From Phenylobacterium parvum (GTDB lineage: Bacteria > Pseudomonadota > Alphaproteobacteria > Caulobacterales > Caulobacteraceae), in assembly GCF_003150835.1 (NCBI RefSeq), contig NZ_CP029479.1, forward strand, positions 1,364,001-1,428,000: 64,000 bases of DNA, written 5' to 3'. Made by a program: the position numbers and the translations under genes. Below, one piece after another: positions 16,046 through 25,064 of this stretch. The stretch's first letter is position 1, and every line of letters starts with the position of its first letter. The notes below the pieces were generated by a model. It had not been told where the DNA came from, made no database searches, and was given only the letters and a program-made list of their open reading frames with translations.

Positions 16046-17383
16046 ATGGGACCTGGCGCAGAGACCGGCGGCGCAGCCGGTAATGGCGTGGAAACGGCGA
16101 CCAAGGGGGCCTTTGGCTTCCTTGTGTTCATGATGGTCCTGAACATCCTGAACATCCTGGACCGCCAACTGCTGCCGACCTTCGGCCCCGAGATCAAGGC
16201 CGACCTGGGCCTGTCGAACGGCCAGTTCGGCCTGCTGACTGGCATCATGTTCACCCTTCTCTACGGCATCCTCAGCCCCTTCATGGGCCTGGTGGCCGAC
16301 GCCGTGCACCGGCCGCGCTTCGCCGCCTTTGGCGTGGGGCTGTGGAGCCTGCTCACCGCCGCCTCGGGCCTGGCCAAGGGCTTCGTTTCCCTCGCCATTC
16401 CCCGGGTCATGATCGGGGTGGGGGAGTCGACCCTCACGCCCACCGCCCTGTCCATGATCTCCGATCGCTTCCCCTCGCGCCAGCTGGGCTTCGCCTCGGG
16501 CTTCTACTACGCCGGCGTGCCCCTGGGCTCGGGCCTGGCCTACCTGGTGGCGGCCTCCCTCGGCCCCGTGATCGGCTGGCGCAACTGCTTCCTGATGATC
16601 GGCGCCCTGGGCCTCATCCTGGCCGTGTGGATGGCCACCTTCCGGGAGACCCGCCCGCCGTCGCCGCATGCGGGGCAGGGCGCCCTAAAGGCCGTGAAGG
16701 GCATGCTGGGCCTGCTGCCGGAACTCCGCGCCGCCCTGAAGCGGTCGCCGGCTCTCCTGCTCACCATCCTCGGCGGCATCGGGGTGCACCTGTCCGTTGG
16801 CGCAGCCCAGTTCGACACCATCTGGTGGAAGGAGGAGCTCAAGCTCGAGACCGGGCCGCTCTTCCTCAAGGTCGCCCTTATGTACGCCACGGTCGGCGTG
16901 GCGGGGAACATCCTGGGCGGCGCCCTGGGCGACTGGTGGCTGAAGAAGACCGGCCAGGGCCGTTCCATGCTGATCGTCATCATCCTGATCGCGATGGCGC
17001 CCCTGCAGTTCCTCTATCGCCTGACCGACCATGACGGCCTGATCTTCTGGCTGGGCATCGGCTCGGGGATCTTCCAGCTGGCGGCCATGTATGGCGGAGC
17101 CTACTCCACCATCCAGGAGCTCGCGCCATCCAGGGTCCGGGCGACGGCGGTGGCCCTGTTCATCATGGGCGTGAACGTCGTCGGCCTGGGGGTATCGACC
17201 ACGGTCGGGGGCTTCATGATCGACGCCTTCGCGGCGGCGGGACGCGACCGGCCGATCACCGACATGATGCTGGTCATGACCGCCGCCTCGCTGATCGCCG
17301 TTCCGGCCTTCTACGTGGCGGCGCGGCGGTTCTCGGGAGATCGCGACGCCCTCTGGCGGTACGAGAGGGGCGAGGGGTCCTGA
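16046..17383 (+). CDS. MFS transporter, Spinster-like/anion symporter type
   Basis: This 445-residue protein has 12 predicted membrane segments. Early motifs are MVLNILNILDRQLLPTFGPE in segment 1 and the MFS loop GLVADAVHRPRFAAFGVGLW. IPRVMIGVGESTLTPTALSM is typical of the Spinster-like subgroup. The ATG at 16046 has GGGGAGGAG six bases before it; the frame is open much further upstream, but that sequence is not protein-like. The substrate is unknown. It precedes tmk by 51 bases and may be cotranscribed. Confidence 0.82.
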   Translation: MGPGAETGGAAGNGVETATKGAFGFLVFMMVLNILNILDRQLLPTFGPEIKADLGLSNGQFGLLTGIMFTLLYGILSPFMGLVADAVHRPRFAAFGVGLWSLLTAASGLAKGFVSLAIPRVMIGVGESTLTPTALSMISDRFPSRQLGFASGFYYAGVPLGSGLAYLVAASLGPVIGWRNCFLMIGALGLILAVWMATFRETRPPSPHAGQGALKAVKGMLGLLPELRAALKRSPALLLTILGGIGVHLSVGAAQFDTIWWKEELKLETGPLFLKVALMYATVGVAGNILGGALGDWWLKKTGQGRSMLIVIILIAMAPLQFLYRLTDHDGLIFWLGIGSGIFQLAAMYGGAYSTIQELAPSRVRATAVALFIMGVNVVGLGVSTTVGGFMIDAFAAAGRDRPITDMMLVMTAASLIAVPAFYVAARRFSGDRDALWRYERGEGS

Positions 17384-17434
17384 CCTCGGCCCTGGGGGCT
17401 GGACGCGGCGCGCCGCAGGGGCCATTCAGGCGCC

Positions 17435-18079
17435 ATGAGCGGTGGTCTCTTCATCTCGTTTGAAGGCGGGGAAGGGGTGGGCAAGTCCACCCAGGTCCGA
17501 CGCCTGGCCGCGCGCCTCCAGGCCGCTGGCCATGAGGTGGTGGTGACCCGCGAGCCCGGGGGCTCGCCGGGCGCAGAGGCCATCCGCAACCTGGTGCTGA
17601 ACGGGTCCGCCGACCGCTGGAGCCCGGTCACCGAGACCCTCCTGATGTACGCCTCCCGGCGTGACCACATCGAGCGGACCCTCCGGCCGGCGCTGGCGCG
17701 GGGCGCCATGGTGCTGTGCGACCGCTATGCGGACTCCACACGGGCCTACCAGGGCGCGGCGGGCGGCGCGGACCCGGGCCTGATCTCGGCCCTGGAGGCC
17801 TTCATCCTGGAGGAGGTCCGGCCCGTCCGGACCCTCGTCTTCGACCTCGACCCGGAGCTCGGCCTGGCCCGCGCCCTGGGCCGGCCGGACGCCGAGGCCC
17901 GCTTCGAGTCCAAGGGGCTCGACTTCCACCGTCGCCTGCGTGAGGGCTTCCTGGCCATCGCCCGGGCCGAGCCCGGCCGCTGCCGGATCGTCGACGCCTC
18001 GGGCGATCCCGACGCCGTGGAGGCCCGGGTGCTCACGGGCCTGGACGGCCTGTTTCCCCGCCTGGGCGCAGCCGGGTGA
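17435..18079 (+). CDS. tmk: Thymidylate kinase
   Basis: This 214-residue enzyme phosphorylates dTMP to dTDP with ATP. The P-loop FEGGEGVGKSTQ is at residues 9-20, TREPGGSPGAE is the dTMP-binding segment, and CDRYADSTRAYQG is the conserved DRY block. Length fits the family. The stop overlaps the GTG of holB by four bases, so the two are translationally coupled, as in many alphaproteobacteria. Confidence 0.96.
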   Translation: MSGGLFISFEGGEGVGKSTQVRRLAARLQAAGHEVVVTREPGGSPGAEAIRNLVLNGSADRWSPVTETLLMYASRRDHIERTLRPALARGAMVLCDRYADSTRAYQGAAGGADPGLISALEAFILEEVRPVRTLVFDLDPELGLARALGRPDAEARFESKGLDFHRRLREGFLAIARAEPGRCRIVDASGDPDAVEARVLTGLDGLFPRLGAAG

Positions 18080-19074
18080 GCGAGGCTCCGCCCCATCCCC
18101 GGGACGTCTTCGACCTGGTGGGCCAGCAGGCCGCGGAGGCCGCCTTCGAGGATGCCCGGGCCCGCGGGCGACTCCATCACGCCTGGCTGGTCACCGGCCC
18201 GCCCGGCCTGGGCAAGGCGACCCTGTCCTTCCGCATCGCCCGTCGCCTGCTGGGCGCCGCCCCGGACCCGGGCCATGGCCTCCTTGGCGCCGCGCCTCAG
18301 GACCCGGTCTCGCGCCTGGTCTCCCAGGACGCCCACCCGGACCTGATGGTCGTCGACCGCACCGACTCTGACGGCAAGGTGCGCCGCGAGATCCTGGTGG
18401 AGGAGGTCCGGCGGCTGAACGAATTCTTCTCCAAGTCGCCTGCCTCGGCGCCCTACCGGGTGGCCATTGTCGACGCCGCCGACGACCTCAACCGCAACGC
18501 CGCCAACGCCATTCTCAAGACCCTGGAGGAGCCGCCGCCGCGCGGGGTCCTGCTGCTGGTCTGCCACGCCCCCGGCCGGCTGATCCGCACCATTCGATCG
18601 CGCTGCCGCACCCTCAAGCTGGCGCCCCTGCCGGAGGACGTCGTCGCCGGCTTCGTCGCCCGGCGGACCGGCGCCGACCCGGAGCAGGCCCTGCGCCTGG
18701 CGCGCATGTCCGGCGGGGCGCCGGGACGGGCCTGGGCGCTGGCCTCCGAAGGGGCGCTGGAGATGGATGACGCCGCCCGCGCCCTCCTGCAGGGCCTGCC
18801 GGACCTCGACCGGACCCTCGCCCTGTCCCTGACTGACCGGTTCCGGGGCGGGGAGGGCGCCCGCAGCTTCGCCCTCCTGGCCGAGCGACTGGCCGCCCGG
18901 GTCCACGACCTCGTCCTTCGCCGGGCGGAGGAGGGGATTGGCGGCCTGGACGCCTGGGCCGAGGCCTGGTCGACCCTCGACCGCCTGCCCCGCGAGGTGG
19001 AGGCCCTGAACCTCGACCGGGCCGAGGCCCTCTTCACGGCCCTGGCCGACCTGCGCGCCGCCGCCCGCACCTGA
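18076..19074 (+). CDS. holB: DNA polymerase III delta-prime subunit
   Basis: This 332-residue clamp-loader AAA+ subunit has the P-loop GPPGLGKATLSFRIARR near residue 40, VAIVDAADDLNRNAANAILK (Walker B-type region), TLEEPPPRGVLLLV and the sensor motif TIRSRCRTLKL, all typical of delta-prime. The cysteine cluster that binds zinc in E. coli HolB is not present in the expected segment. The GTG start overlaps the tmk stop. Confidence 0.93.
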   Translation: MSEAPPHPRDVFDLVGQQAAEAAFEDARARGRLHHAWLVTGPPGLGKATLSFRIARRLLGAAPDPGHGLLGAAPQDPVSRLVSQDAHPDLMVVDRTDSDGKVRREILVEEVRRLNEFFSKSPASAPYRVAIVDAADDLNRNAANAILKTLEEPPPRGVLLLVCHAPGRLIRTIRSRCRTLKLAPLPEDVVAGFVARRTGADPEQALRLARMSGGAPGRAWALASEGALEMDDAARALLQGLPDLDRTLALSLTDRFRGGEGARSFALLAERLAARVHDLVLRRAEEGIGGLDAWAEAWSTLDRLPREVEALNLDRAEALFTALADLRAAART

Positions 19075-19107
19075 TTTCACCAGACCTGAGCCCATGCTGC
19101 CTGAACC

Positions 19108-19884
19108 ATGCTGATCGACAGCCACGTCAACCTCCACGCCCCCCAGTTCGACGCCGACCGGCAGGAGGTGATCGACCGGGCCCGGGCCGCCGGCATCGGC
19201 CTGATGGTGAACATCTCGGACCGGCTCTCGACCTTCCCGGCCAACCGCGCCATCGCCGAGGCGCCCGACATCTGGTGCACGGTGGGCGTCCACCCGCACG
19301 AGGCCAAGGACATCCCCGACCTTTCGCCCCAGACACTCCTCGACCTCGCCTCCGACCCCAAGGTGGTCGGCATCGGCGAGACCGGCCTCGACTTCCACTA
19401 CGACCTGTCGCCCCGGGACATCCAGGCCCGGGTCTTCGCCGCCCACATCGCCGCGGCCCAGGAGAGCGGCCTGCCCCTGGTGGTCCACACCCGCGAGGCG
19501 GACGACCTGATGACCCAGATGCTGGAGGAGGCCCACGCCCGGGCGCCCTTCCGCATGCTTCTGCACTGCTACACCTCGGGCGCCGAACTGGCCCGGCGGG
19601 CGGCGGCGCTCGGCGCCTGGTTCTCGGTGTCCGGCATCGCCACCTTCAAGGCCGCCGAAGATGTCCGCGCCGTCATCCGCGACATGCCGGCCGACCGGAT
19701 CATCGTCGAGACCGACTGCCCCTATCTCGCCCCCGTCCCGCACCGGGGGCGGCGCAATGAACCGGCCTTCCTCCCGGCCGTGCTGGCGGGCCTCGCCGCC
19801 GTGCGTGGCTGGAGCCTGGAGGAGGCCGAGGCCCGCTGCGAGGACGCCTTCTTCGCCCTCTTCGACCGGATCCCCCGGCCATGA
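19108..19884 (+). CDS. TatD-family metal-dependent deoxyribonuclease/hydrolase
   Basis: This 258-residue TIM-barrel protein has the family motifs GETGLDFHYDLSP (metal-binding Glu), LVVHTREADDD-like HTRE, LLHCYTSG and ETDCPYLAPVPHRG. The usual N-terminal HxH metal motif (DSHCHLD) reads DSHVNLH here, so the second metal histidine is replaced by Asn. The position after holB matches conserved synteny. The stop overlaps the next ATG by four bases. Nuclease activity is therefore probable but one ligand is unusual. Confidence 0.9.
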   Translation: MLIDSHVNLHAPQFDADRQEVIDRARAAGIGLMVNISDRLSTFPANRAIAEAPDIWCTVGVHPHEAKDIPDLSPQTLLDLASDPKVVGIGETGLDFHYDLSPRDIQARVFAAHIAAAQESGLPLVVHTREADDLMTQMLEEAHARAPFRMLLHCYTSGAELARRAAALGAWFSVSGIATFKAAEDVRAVIRDMPADRIIVETDCPYLAPVPHRGRRNEPAFLPAVLAGLAAVRGWSLEEAEARCEDAFFALFDRIPRP

Positions 19885-20693
19885 GCGGGACCCTGGAGTT
19901 CACCATTCTGGGCTGCGGCTCCTCCGGCGGGGTGCCGAGGGCCGACGGCGACTGGGGCGAGTGCGATCCCGCGGACCCGCGCAACTTCCGCACCCGCTGC
20001 TCCATGCTGGTGCGCAGGGTCGCGCCTGATCCGGCCCAGGCCACCACCGTCCTGGTGGACGCCTCGCCAGACCTGCGCTGGCAGACGGCCCAGGCCGGCG
20101 CCCGACGGCTCGACGCCCTGCTGCTGACCCACGACCACGCCGACCAGACCCACGGCATCGACGACATCCGGGCCTTCTTCATCCGCCAGAGGGCGCGCAT
20201 TCCCTGCCACATGGACGGGGCCACCTACGCCTCCATGGGCCGGCGGTTCGGCTATGTCTTCGAGGGGGAGGGGGGCTATCCCGGCATCGCCGACCCCGTC
20301 CTGATCCCGCCCCACGGCCAGGCCTGGGCCGTGGACGGCCCCTCGGGCGCCATCCCGGTGGTGACCTTCGACCAGGACCACGGCGGCCTGCGCTCGGTCG
20401 GCTACCGGTTCGGCGACGTCGCCTATTCCAGCGACGTGGTCGGCCTGCCGGAGGACGCCTTCGAGGCCCTCGCCGGCCTCGACGTCTGGATCGTCGACGC
20501 CCTGCGCTGGCGACCGCACCCGACCCACGCCCATGTGGACCTGGCCCTGGAGTGGGCGGCGCGGCTCAAGCCCCGGCGCACCATCCTGACCAACATGCAC
20601 ATCGACCTCGACTTCGCCGCCCTCAGCGCCCGCCTGCCCCCCGGCGTGGAGCCGGCCTTCGACGGCCTGCGGTTCGAGCACGTCCTCGGCTGA
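19881..20693 (+). CDS. MBL-fold metallo-hydrolase, PhnP-like
   Basis: This 270-residue protein opens with FTILGCGSSGGVPR, characteristic of the PhnP/RNase Z-like phosphodiesterase branch. The metal motif LLLTHDHADQTHGID is present, as are later histidines in TFDQDHGG and LRWRPHPTHAHVD. It usually follows tatD in alphaproteobacteria, as here with a four-base overlap. It probably hydrolyses a phosphodiester, but the physiological substrate is unknown. Confidence 0.88.
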   Translation: MSGTLEFTILGCGSSGGVPRADGDWGECDPADPRNFRTRCSMLVRRVAPDPAQATTVLVDASPDLRWQTAQAGARRLDALLLTHDHADQTHGIDDIRAFFIRQRARIPCHMDGATYASMGRRFGYVFEGEGGYPGIADPVLIPPHGQAWAVDGPSGAIPVVTFDQDHGGLRSVGYRFGDVAYSSDVVGLPEDAFEALAGLDVWIVDALRWRPHPTHAHVDLALEWAARLKPRRTILTNMHIDLDFAALSARLPPGVEPAFDGLRFEHVLG

Positions 20694-20786
20694 GGCGCGG
20701 CCGCTGGGAAGCAATCGCTTGCAAGTCGCATGGGCCCGGCGGAACATCCGAACCGGGAAGTAGGCTCGGCTACGGGGGCAGGGGAC

Positions 20787-21734
20787 ATGACGACGCGTCG
20801 GGAGGCCCTCCTGGGCCTGGGAGCTGCTGCGAGCCTGTCGCTGGCGGCGGGGAGGACCTCGGCCGAGGCGCCGACGCCGGGAGCGGGCGGTCTACCCTAT
20901 CGCCCCCACAGCCTGCGGACCCCCGACGGCCTGAACATCGCCGTCCAGGACTGGGGCGACCCGTCGAAGCCCGCGATCCTGTTTATCCACGGCTTCATGT
21001 CGAGCTCCATCTGCTGGATGCGACAGCTCAGCAGCTCCCTCGGCAAGGACTTCCGGCTGGTCGCCTACGACTGGCGCGGCCACGGCGTCTCGGACAAGCC
21101 GAACGATCCGCGCTTCTACGCTCACGGCGCCCGCTGGGCGCAGGAGATCGAAACGGTCATCTCGGGCCTGAAGCTCGGCAAGCCCGTCATCGCCGGTTGG
21201 TCCATGGCCGGCGAGATCATGTGCGACTACCTGCAGGCACGGGGTGACTCCCACATTTCCGGGATCAACTTCGTCGACACCGGCGTGCTGAGCTTTCCCA
21301 CCGAGGGCAACGACGCCGAAAAGCGGGGAGGGGCCGCCGCCGCCCTCGTCAGCATGGATACCTTCTCCAGTCTCCAGGCGACGGAGGGCTTCATCCGGCT
21401 GTGCACGGCCACGCCGCTGGCGCCCGCCGACCTCGCCGCCTGGGTCGCCGTGGGGAACATGACGCCCTGGTATGTCCGCAAGTACATGACCAGCCGGCCC
21501 GAACCGGATCCGCGCACCCTCCTGCAGCGCCTGAAGGTCCCGGTTCTCATCACCCACGGGGGCAAGGACCTGGTCGCCAACATCGCCGGGGCCCGGCGGG
21601 CCGCGACCCAGATTCCCGACGTTCGCCTCAGGATCTACGAGGAGGCCGGACACGCCTCCTTCTGGGACGCCGCAGATGCTTACAACGCCGACCTCGGCGC
21701 CTTTGCGGCCCTGGCTCACCAAAGACCCGCCTGA
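20787..21734 (+). CDS. Alpha/beta hydrolase with twin-arginine-type leader
   Basis: This 315-residue protein starts at the ATG at 20787 behind GGGGCAGGGGAC. The leader TTRREALLGLGAAASLSLAAG predicts Tat or Sec export. The fold includes FIHGFMSSSICW (oxyanion HG), the nucleophile elbow GWSMAGE (GxSxG), LITHGGKDLVA (acid Asp) and EEAGHASFWD (catalytic His). An epoxide hydrolase or haloperoxidase-like esterase is plausible, but the substrate cannot be assigned. Confidence 0.85.
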   Translation: MTTRREALLGLGAAASLSLAAGRTSAEAPTPGAGGLPYRPHSLRTPDGLNIAVQDWGDPSKPAILFIHGFMSSSICWMRQLSSSLGKDFRLVAYDWRGHGVSDKPNDPRFYAHGARWAQEIETVISGLKLGKPVIAGWSMAGEIMCDYLQARGDSHISGINFVDTGVLSFPTEGNDAEKRGGAAAALVSMDTFSSLQATEGFIRLCTATPLAPADLAAWVAVGNMTPWYVRKYMTSRPEPDPRTLLQRLKVPVLITHGGKDLVANIAGARRAATQIPDVRLRIYEEAGHASFWDAADAYNADLGAFAALAHQRPA

Positions 21735-21748
21735 GCAGGATGGCCGTC

Positions 21749-22459
21749 ATGATCCGTCCGGTCCCGGCTCTGCTGGGCCTAGGCCTGGCCCTGGCCCCCG
21801 CAGCGGCGCACTGTGCGCCGAGCCAGTCCTATCGCGTCAATTACCAGCTGGTCCGGCCGCTGGACGCCGATTTCAGGTTCGCGGTGCTCGGCTCCCTGAC
21901 CCAGACCCCGGGCTCGACCGGCACCGGCGACCGGACGACCCTGGTCGTCGTGCCCGCCGGGCTCGAGTACAAGATCGACAGGAACTGGTCCGCCCAGGGC
22001 TACCTGCAGCTCAACAAGGACTTCTTTTCCTTCGGGCCCGACAAGCTGGAAGTACGCCCGGTGCTGGGCGTGACCTACAAGCGCGCCCTCTCGCCGCAGG
22101 TCGAGGTCGGCGCCTGGCTCCGCTACGAAGCCCGGTTCCAGGACGTCACCGGCGCTGACACCTTCCAGAACCGCCTTCGCCTGCGCCCCTATGTCGACTT
22201 CAAGTTCGGTGCGAACCCCGGCAAGCCCGGTTCCTGGCACGCCCGCACGGAGTATGAGCCCCGCTATGTCTTCGGGGACGGCGAAGGGCTCTTCAACAGC
22301 CAGCAGATCCGGCAGGCGATCGGCTACAAGGTCAGCAACCAGCTGACCATCGACCTGCGCTATTCCCGCGACTGGAACCGCAAGTCCGCGGCTGCGGAGT
22401 TCGGCCGCTCGAATGACGCCGTGACCCTCCAGGTCAACCAGGTGTGGATGCCGAAGTAG
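21749..22459 (+). CDS. DUF2490-like outer-membrane beta-barrel protein
   Basis: This 236-residue protein has a signal peptide ending APAAAHCA. The mature part is made of alternating beta strands with FxxxLxxTYKR, EVGAWLRYEARF and WHARTEYEPRYVF and ends QVNQVWMPK, resembling DUF2490 outer-membrane proteins. The ATG at 21749 has AGGA eight bases upstream; an ATG at 21740 is also in frame but has its ribosome site too close. It follows the exported hydrolase by 14 bases, so an envelope operon is likely. Confidence 0.7.
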   Translation: MIRPVPALLGLGLALAPAAAHCAPSQSYRVNYQLVRPLDADFRFAVLGSLTQTPGSTGTGDRTTLVVVPAGLEYKIDRNWSAQGYLQLNKDFFSFGPDKLEVRPVLGVTYKRALSPQVEVGAWLRYEARFQDVTGADTFQNRLRLRPYVDFKFGANPGKPGSWHARTEYEPRYVFGDGEGLFNSQQIRQAIGYKVSNQLTIDLRYSRDWNRKSAAAEFGRSNDAVTLQVNQVWMPK

Positions 22460-22529
22460 CCTTGGCGCCCCTTGCAGCCTGCGGGGGGATGTCGCACACC
22501 CACCGCGGATTTCTCGTGGAGCAGAGCGC

Positions 22530-23156
22530 GTGGCGGGACGGAAAGACCCGATCGGCAGGGTGAAGCTCGCCTTCCTGGCCTCCCGCAACGGCTCGGCCTT
22601 CCGGGCGGCCGTCGAGGCCGTGGGACGGGGGCGACTTGCCGCCGATGTAGTCCTCCTGGCCAGCAATACGGCGAAGGCGCCGGCCCTGGACTTCGCCCGG
22701 GAGCGGGGCGTGCCCTGCAAGGTGATTCCCACCGCCGCCGATCCCGCCGCCGGCGACCGGGCCCTCGCCGACGCGCTGGCGGCCTCCGGCGCAGACTGGG
22801 TGGTGCTGTCGGGCTACCTGCGGCGCATCGGGCCGGCCGTCCTGGCGCGCTTCCCGGACCGCATCCTCAACATCCACCCCGGCCCCCTGCCGGCCTTCGG
22901 CGGGGAGGGGATGTACGGCCGGCGGGTGCACGAGGCGGTCATCGCCGCCGGTGTCCCCGCCAGCGAAGTCACCATCCACCTGGTCGATGGCGAATACGAC
23001 CACGGACGGGTCCTCGGCCGCTGGCCCGTGCCCGTGGCGGCGGGGGATACGCCCGAGGCCCTGGAGCAGCGCGTCACAGCCCTGGAGCCCGAGGTCATGA
23101 CCCGGACCCTGATCGCCCTGGCGGAAGGCCGCCTGGAGGGGTTTCAGGCGTCCTGA
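22530..23156 (+). CDS. purN: Phosphoribosylglycinamide formyltransferase-like protein
   Basis: This 208-residue formyl_trans_N-fold protein has SRNGSAFRAAVEA as the phosphate-binding loop, LSGYLRRIGPAVL, ILNIHPGPLPAFGGEGMYG with the catalytic Asn and His, and HLVDGEYDHG with the catalytic Asp. It catalyses transfer of formyl from 10-formyl-THF to GAR in purine synthesis if it is a true PurN. It starts at a GTG. It is not beside purM, so a paralogue is possible. The 3' end overlaps the convergent monooxygenase gene by 13 bases. Confidence 0.8.
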   Translation: MAGRKDPIGRVKLAFLASRNGSAFRAAVEAVGRGRLAADVVLLASNTAKAPALDFARERGVPCKVIPTAADPAAGDRALADALAASGADWVVLSGYLRRIGPAVLARFPDRILNIHPGPLPAFGGEGMYGRRVHEAVIAAGVPASEVTIHLVDGEYDHGRVLGRWPVPVAAGDTPEALEQRVTALEPEVMTRTLIALAEGRLEGFQAS

Positions 23157-24508
23157 AGGCCGGCCCGGGCGGGCACGGGCAGACGGTTCCCGACCGCCGC
23201 GGCGCGCTTCGCCCCGCGATCGATTTCTTTCATGAGATCATGGCAGTAGACGCCGAAGTCCACCTGGATCGTGTGGCGCTTGGAGGCGTAGTACTGGCCC
23301 ATGTGCAGGGCCTCGTCCTCGGCGGTGATCCGCTCCATGTCGGCGGGCGAGGGGGGCAGGTACTTCCCGGTCAGGTAGGCGGCGACGAACTTGGCCTGCT
23401 GCTCGGCGAAGTTGACCAGGGTCGGCAGGGGCTGGGCCAGGCCCATGTAGAAGAGGTTGGGCACGCCGGGCTTCATCATCCGCTTGAACAGGGGCAGGCG
23501 ATGATCGGAATCCGGGACGAAGGCCGGATCCTCGAAGAACGGGAACTTCATGTCGTAGCCGGTGGCGTAGATGATGACATCCACGTCCTCGACGCTGTCG
23601 TCGGTGAAGCGCACCTGGCGGCCCTCCAGGGCCTTGATCCCGGGGCGGAAGGTGATGTCGCCGCAGCCCGCCCGGGTCAGGAACTCGCCGCTGACCGAGG
23701 GGTGGGCCTCCAGCGGCTCATGGTCGGGCTTGGGCAGGCCATAGTCCTCCATGGCGCCGAGGGCCTTCTTGATCCCCTTGCGGGCCAGGGACAGACCCAG
23801 CTTGCGGGGCATCCAGGGCGGCATGGCCGCCTTGTCCGCCGGCCGGCCATTCATGTACTTGGGCAGCACCCAGACCCCGCGCCGGGCCGAGACGATCAGC
23901 CGGCCCGCCAGGGGCCGCTGGGACAGCTCCGAGGCGATGTCCATGGCCGAATTGCCCATGCCGACCACCACCACGGTCTTGCCGCGCACATCCACCGGAT
24001 CGAAGGGCGTCCTGTAGGCGTGGGAGTGGAATGAAACCCCGTCGAAATGGCCCGGATACTCCGGCGTGCGGGGGCTCCAGTGATGTCCGTTGCACACGAA
24101 GAGAACATCGTAAAGCCTTGTTTCACCATTCGAAAGCGTGACGTCCCAAAGACCCTCGGCGTTGCGCACCGCCTTGGTCACGGCGGTGTTGAAGGTGATG
24201 GTCTCGCGCAGGCCGAAATGGTCGACATAGTCGTGGAAGTACTGCAGCAGCTGGCTGTGGTGCGGAAAGTCCGGCCAGCCGGCGGGCACGGGATAGTCCT
24301 CGAACGCCAGGCGCCACTTGGACGTGTCGATGTGCAGGCTCTGGTAGCAGGCTGAGTGGCCATTCGGGTTGTTGTAGTACCAGTTGCCGCCGATGTTGTC
24401 GGACATCTCGAAGCAGTCGTAGGGAACCCCGAGGTCTTTCAGCTTCTTGGCCGTGGTGAAGCCGGAGCAGCCGGCGCCGATGATGCAGGCCTTGGGCAAG
24501 GGGGCCAT
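23144..24508 (-). CDS. Flavin-containing monooxygenase (FMO-like)
   Basis: This 454-residue protein has the FAD-binding Rossmann motif IIGAGCSGFTTAKKL at the N-terminus, the NADPH-binding motif VVGMGNSAMDIASEL near residue 190 and the class B fingerprint FDGVSFHSHAYRTPF (FxGxxxHSxxY) between them. GGNWYYNNPNGHSACYQSLH is the second FMO signature. These enzymes oxygenate soft nucleophiles (N or S) or ketones. The native substrate is unknown. It is transcribed alone. Confidence 0.9.
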   Translation of the reverse strand: MAPLPKACIIGAGCSGFTTAKKLKDLGVPYDCFEMSDNIGGNWYYNNPNGHSACYQSLHIDTSKWRLAFEDYPVPAGWPDFPHHSQLLQYFHDYVDHFGLRETITFNTAVTKAVRNAEGLWDVTLSNGETRLYDVLFVCNGHHWSPRTPEYPGHFDGVSFHSHAYRTPFDPVDVRGKTVVVVGMGNSAMDIASELSQRPLAGRLIVSARRGVWVLPKYMNGRPADKAAMPPWMPRKLGLSLARKGIKKALGAMEDYGLPKPDHEPLEAHPSVSGEFLTRAGCGDITFRPGIKALEGRQVRFTDDSVEDVDVIIYATGYDMKFPFFEDPAFVPDSDHRLPLFKRMMKPGVPNLFYMGLAQPLPTLVNFAEQQAKFVAAYLTGKYLPPSPADMERITAEDEALHMGQYYASKRHTIQVDFGVYCHDLMKEIDRGAKRAAAVGNRLPVPARAGLQDA

Positions 24509-24585
24509 CTGGGGTCTCCAATCCGTTTCCCGTTCGGATTCAGGACTTTGGAGCCGAACGCGCCAAGGTCAAGCCTGACCCCGGG

Positions 24586-24930
24586 TCAGCCTGGGTTTTC
24601 CGGCGCCTCCAGTTCAAACCGCCATTTGCGAAGGACCGCCGGCGCAAGGTCCACCTCCCAGTTGCGGGCCAGAAGGAGGACATGACCCAGCACGTCGGCC
24701 ACCTCATCCGCCAGCTGGGCCTTCATCTCGGCCTCACTGCGTCCGCCAGACCGTCCGCGCCCCGAAAGCCGCGACCAGGCCTGGGTCAGCTCGCCGACCT
24801 CTTCCTGCAGCTTCAGAATGTACCAGTCTGGATCCCGACGAAGCCCGAACGCCGCCACATAGGCCTGTGAAGCCTGCTCAAACCGGTCCGCAAGGGGACC
24901 GAGGGGGCCGAGGCTGGGTTCGATGGGCAT
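24586..24930 (-). CDS. MazG-like nucleotide pyrophosphohydrolase domain protein
   Basis: This 114-residue all-alpha protein has the ExxE...ExxD metal motif of the MazG fold: KLQEEVGELTQAW followed by LADEVADVLGHVLLLAR. The ATG at 24930 has GGAG nine bases upstream. It is distinct from the two-domain mazG at 31150. It probably cleaves a non-canonical NTP, but the target is unknown. Confidence 0.75.
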   Translation of the reverse strand: MPIEPSLGPLGPLADRFEQASQAYVAAFGLRRDPDWYILKLQEEVGELTQAWSRLSGRGRSGGRSEAEMKAQLADEVADVLGHVLLLARNWEVDLAPAVLRKWRFELEAPENPG

Positions 24931-25064
24931 AGTGGACTCCATGATGGTCGGGGGTCGCAGAAGCAGCCTCCGCTGATTCTCGATACGGGAGCCACGAACC
25001 CTCAACCCATATTTCTGATAATATTCCTTATGCGATTTTTGGATCAGCCCCGGGGCCGGCCCCC

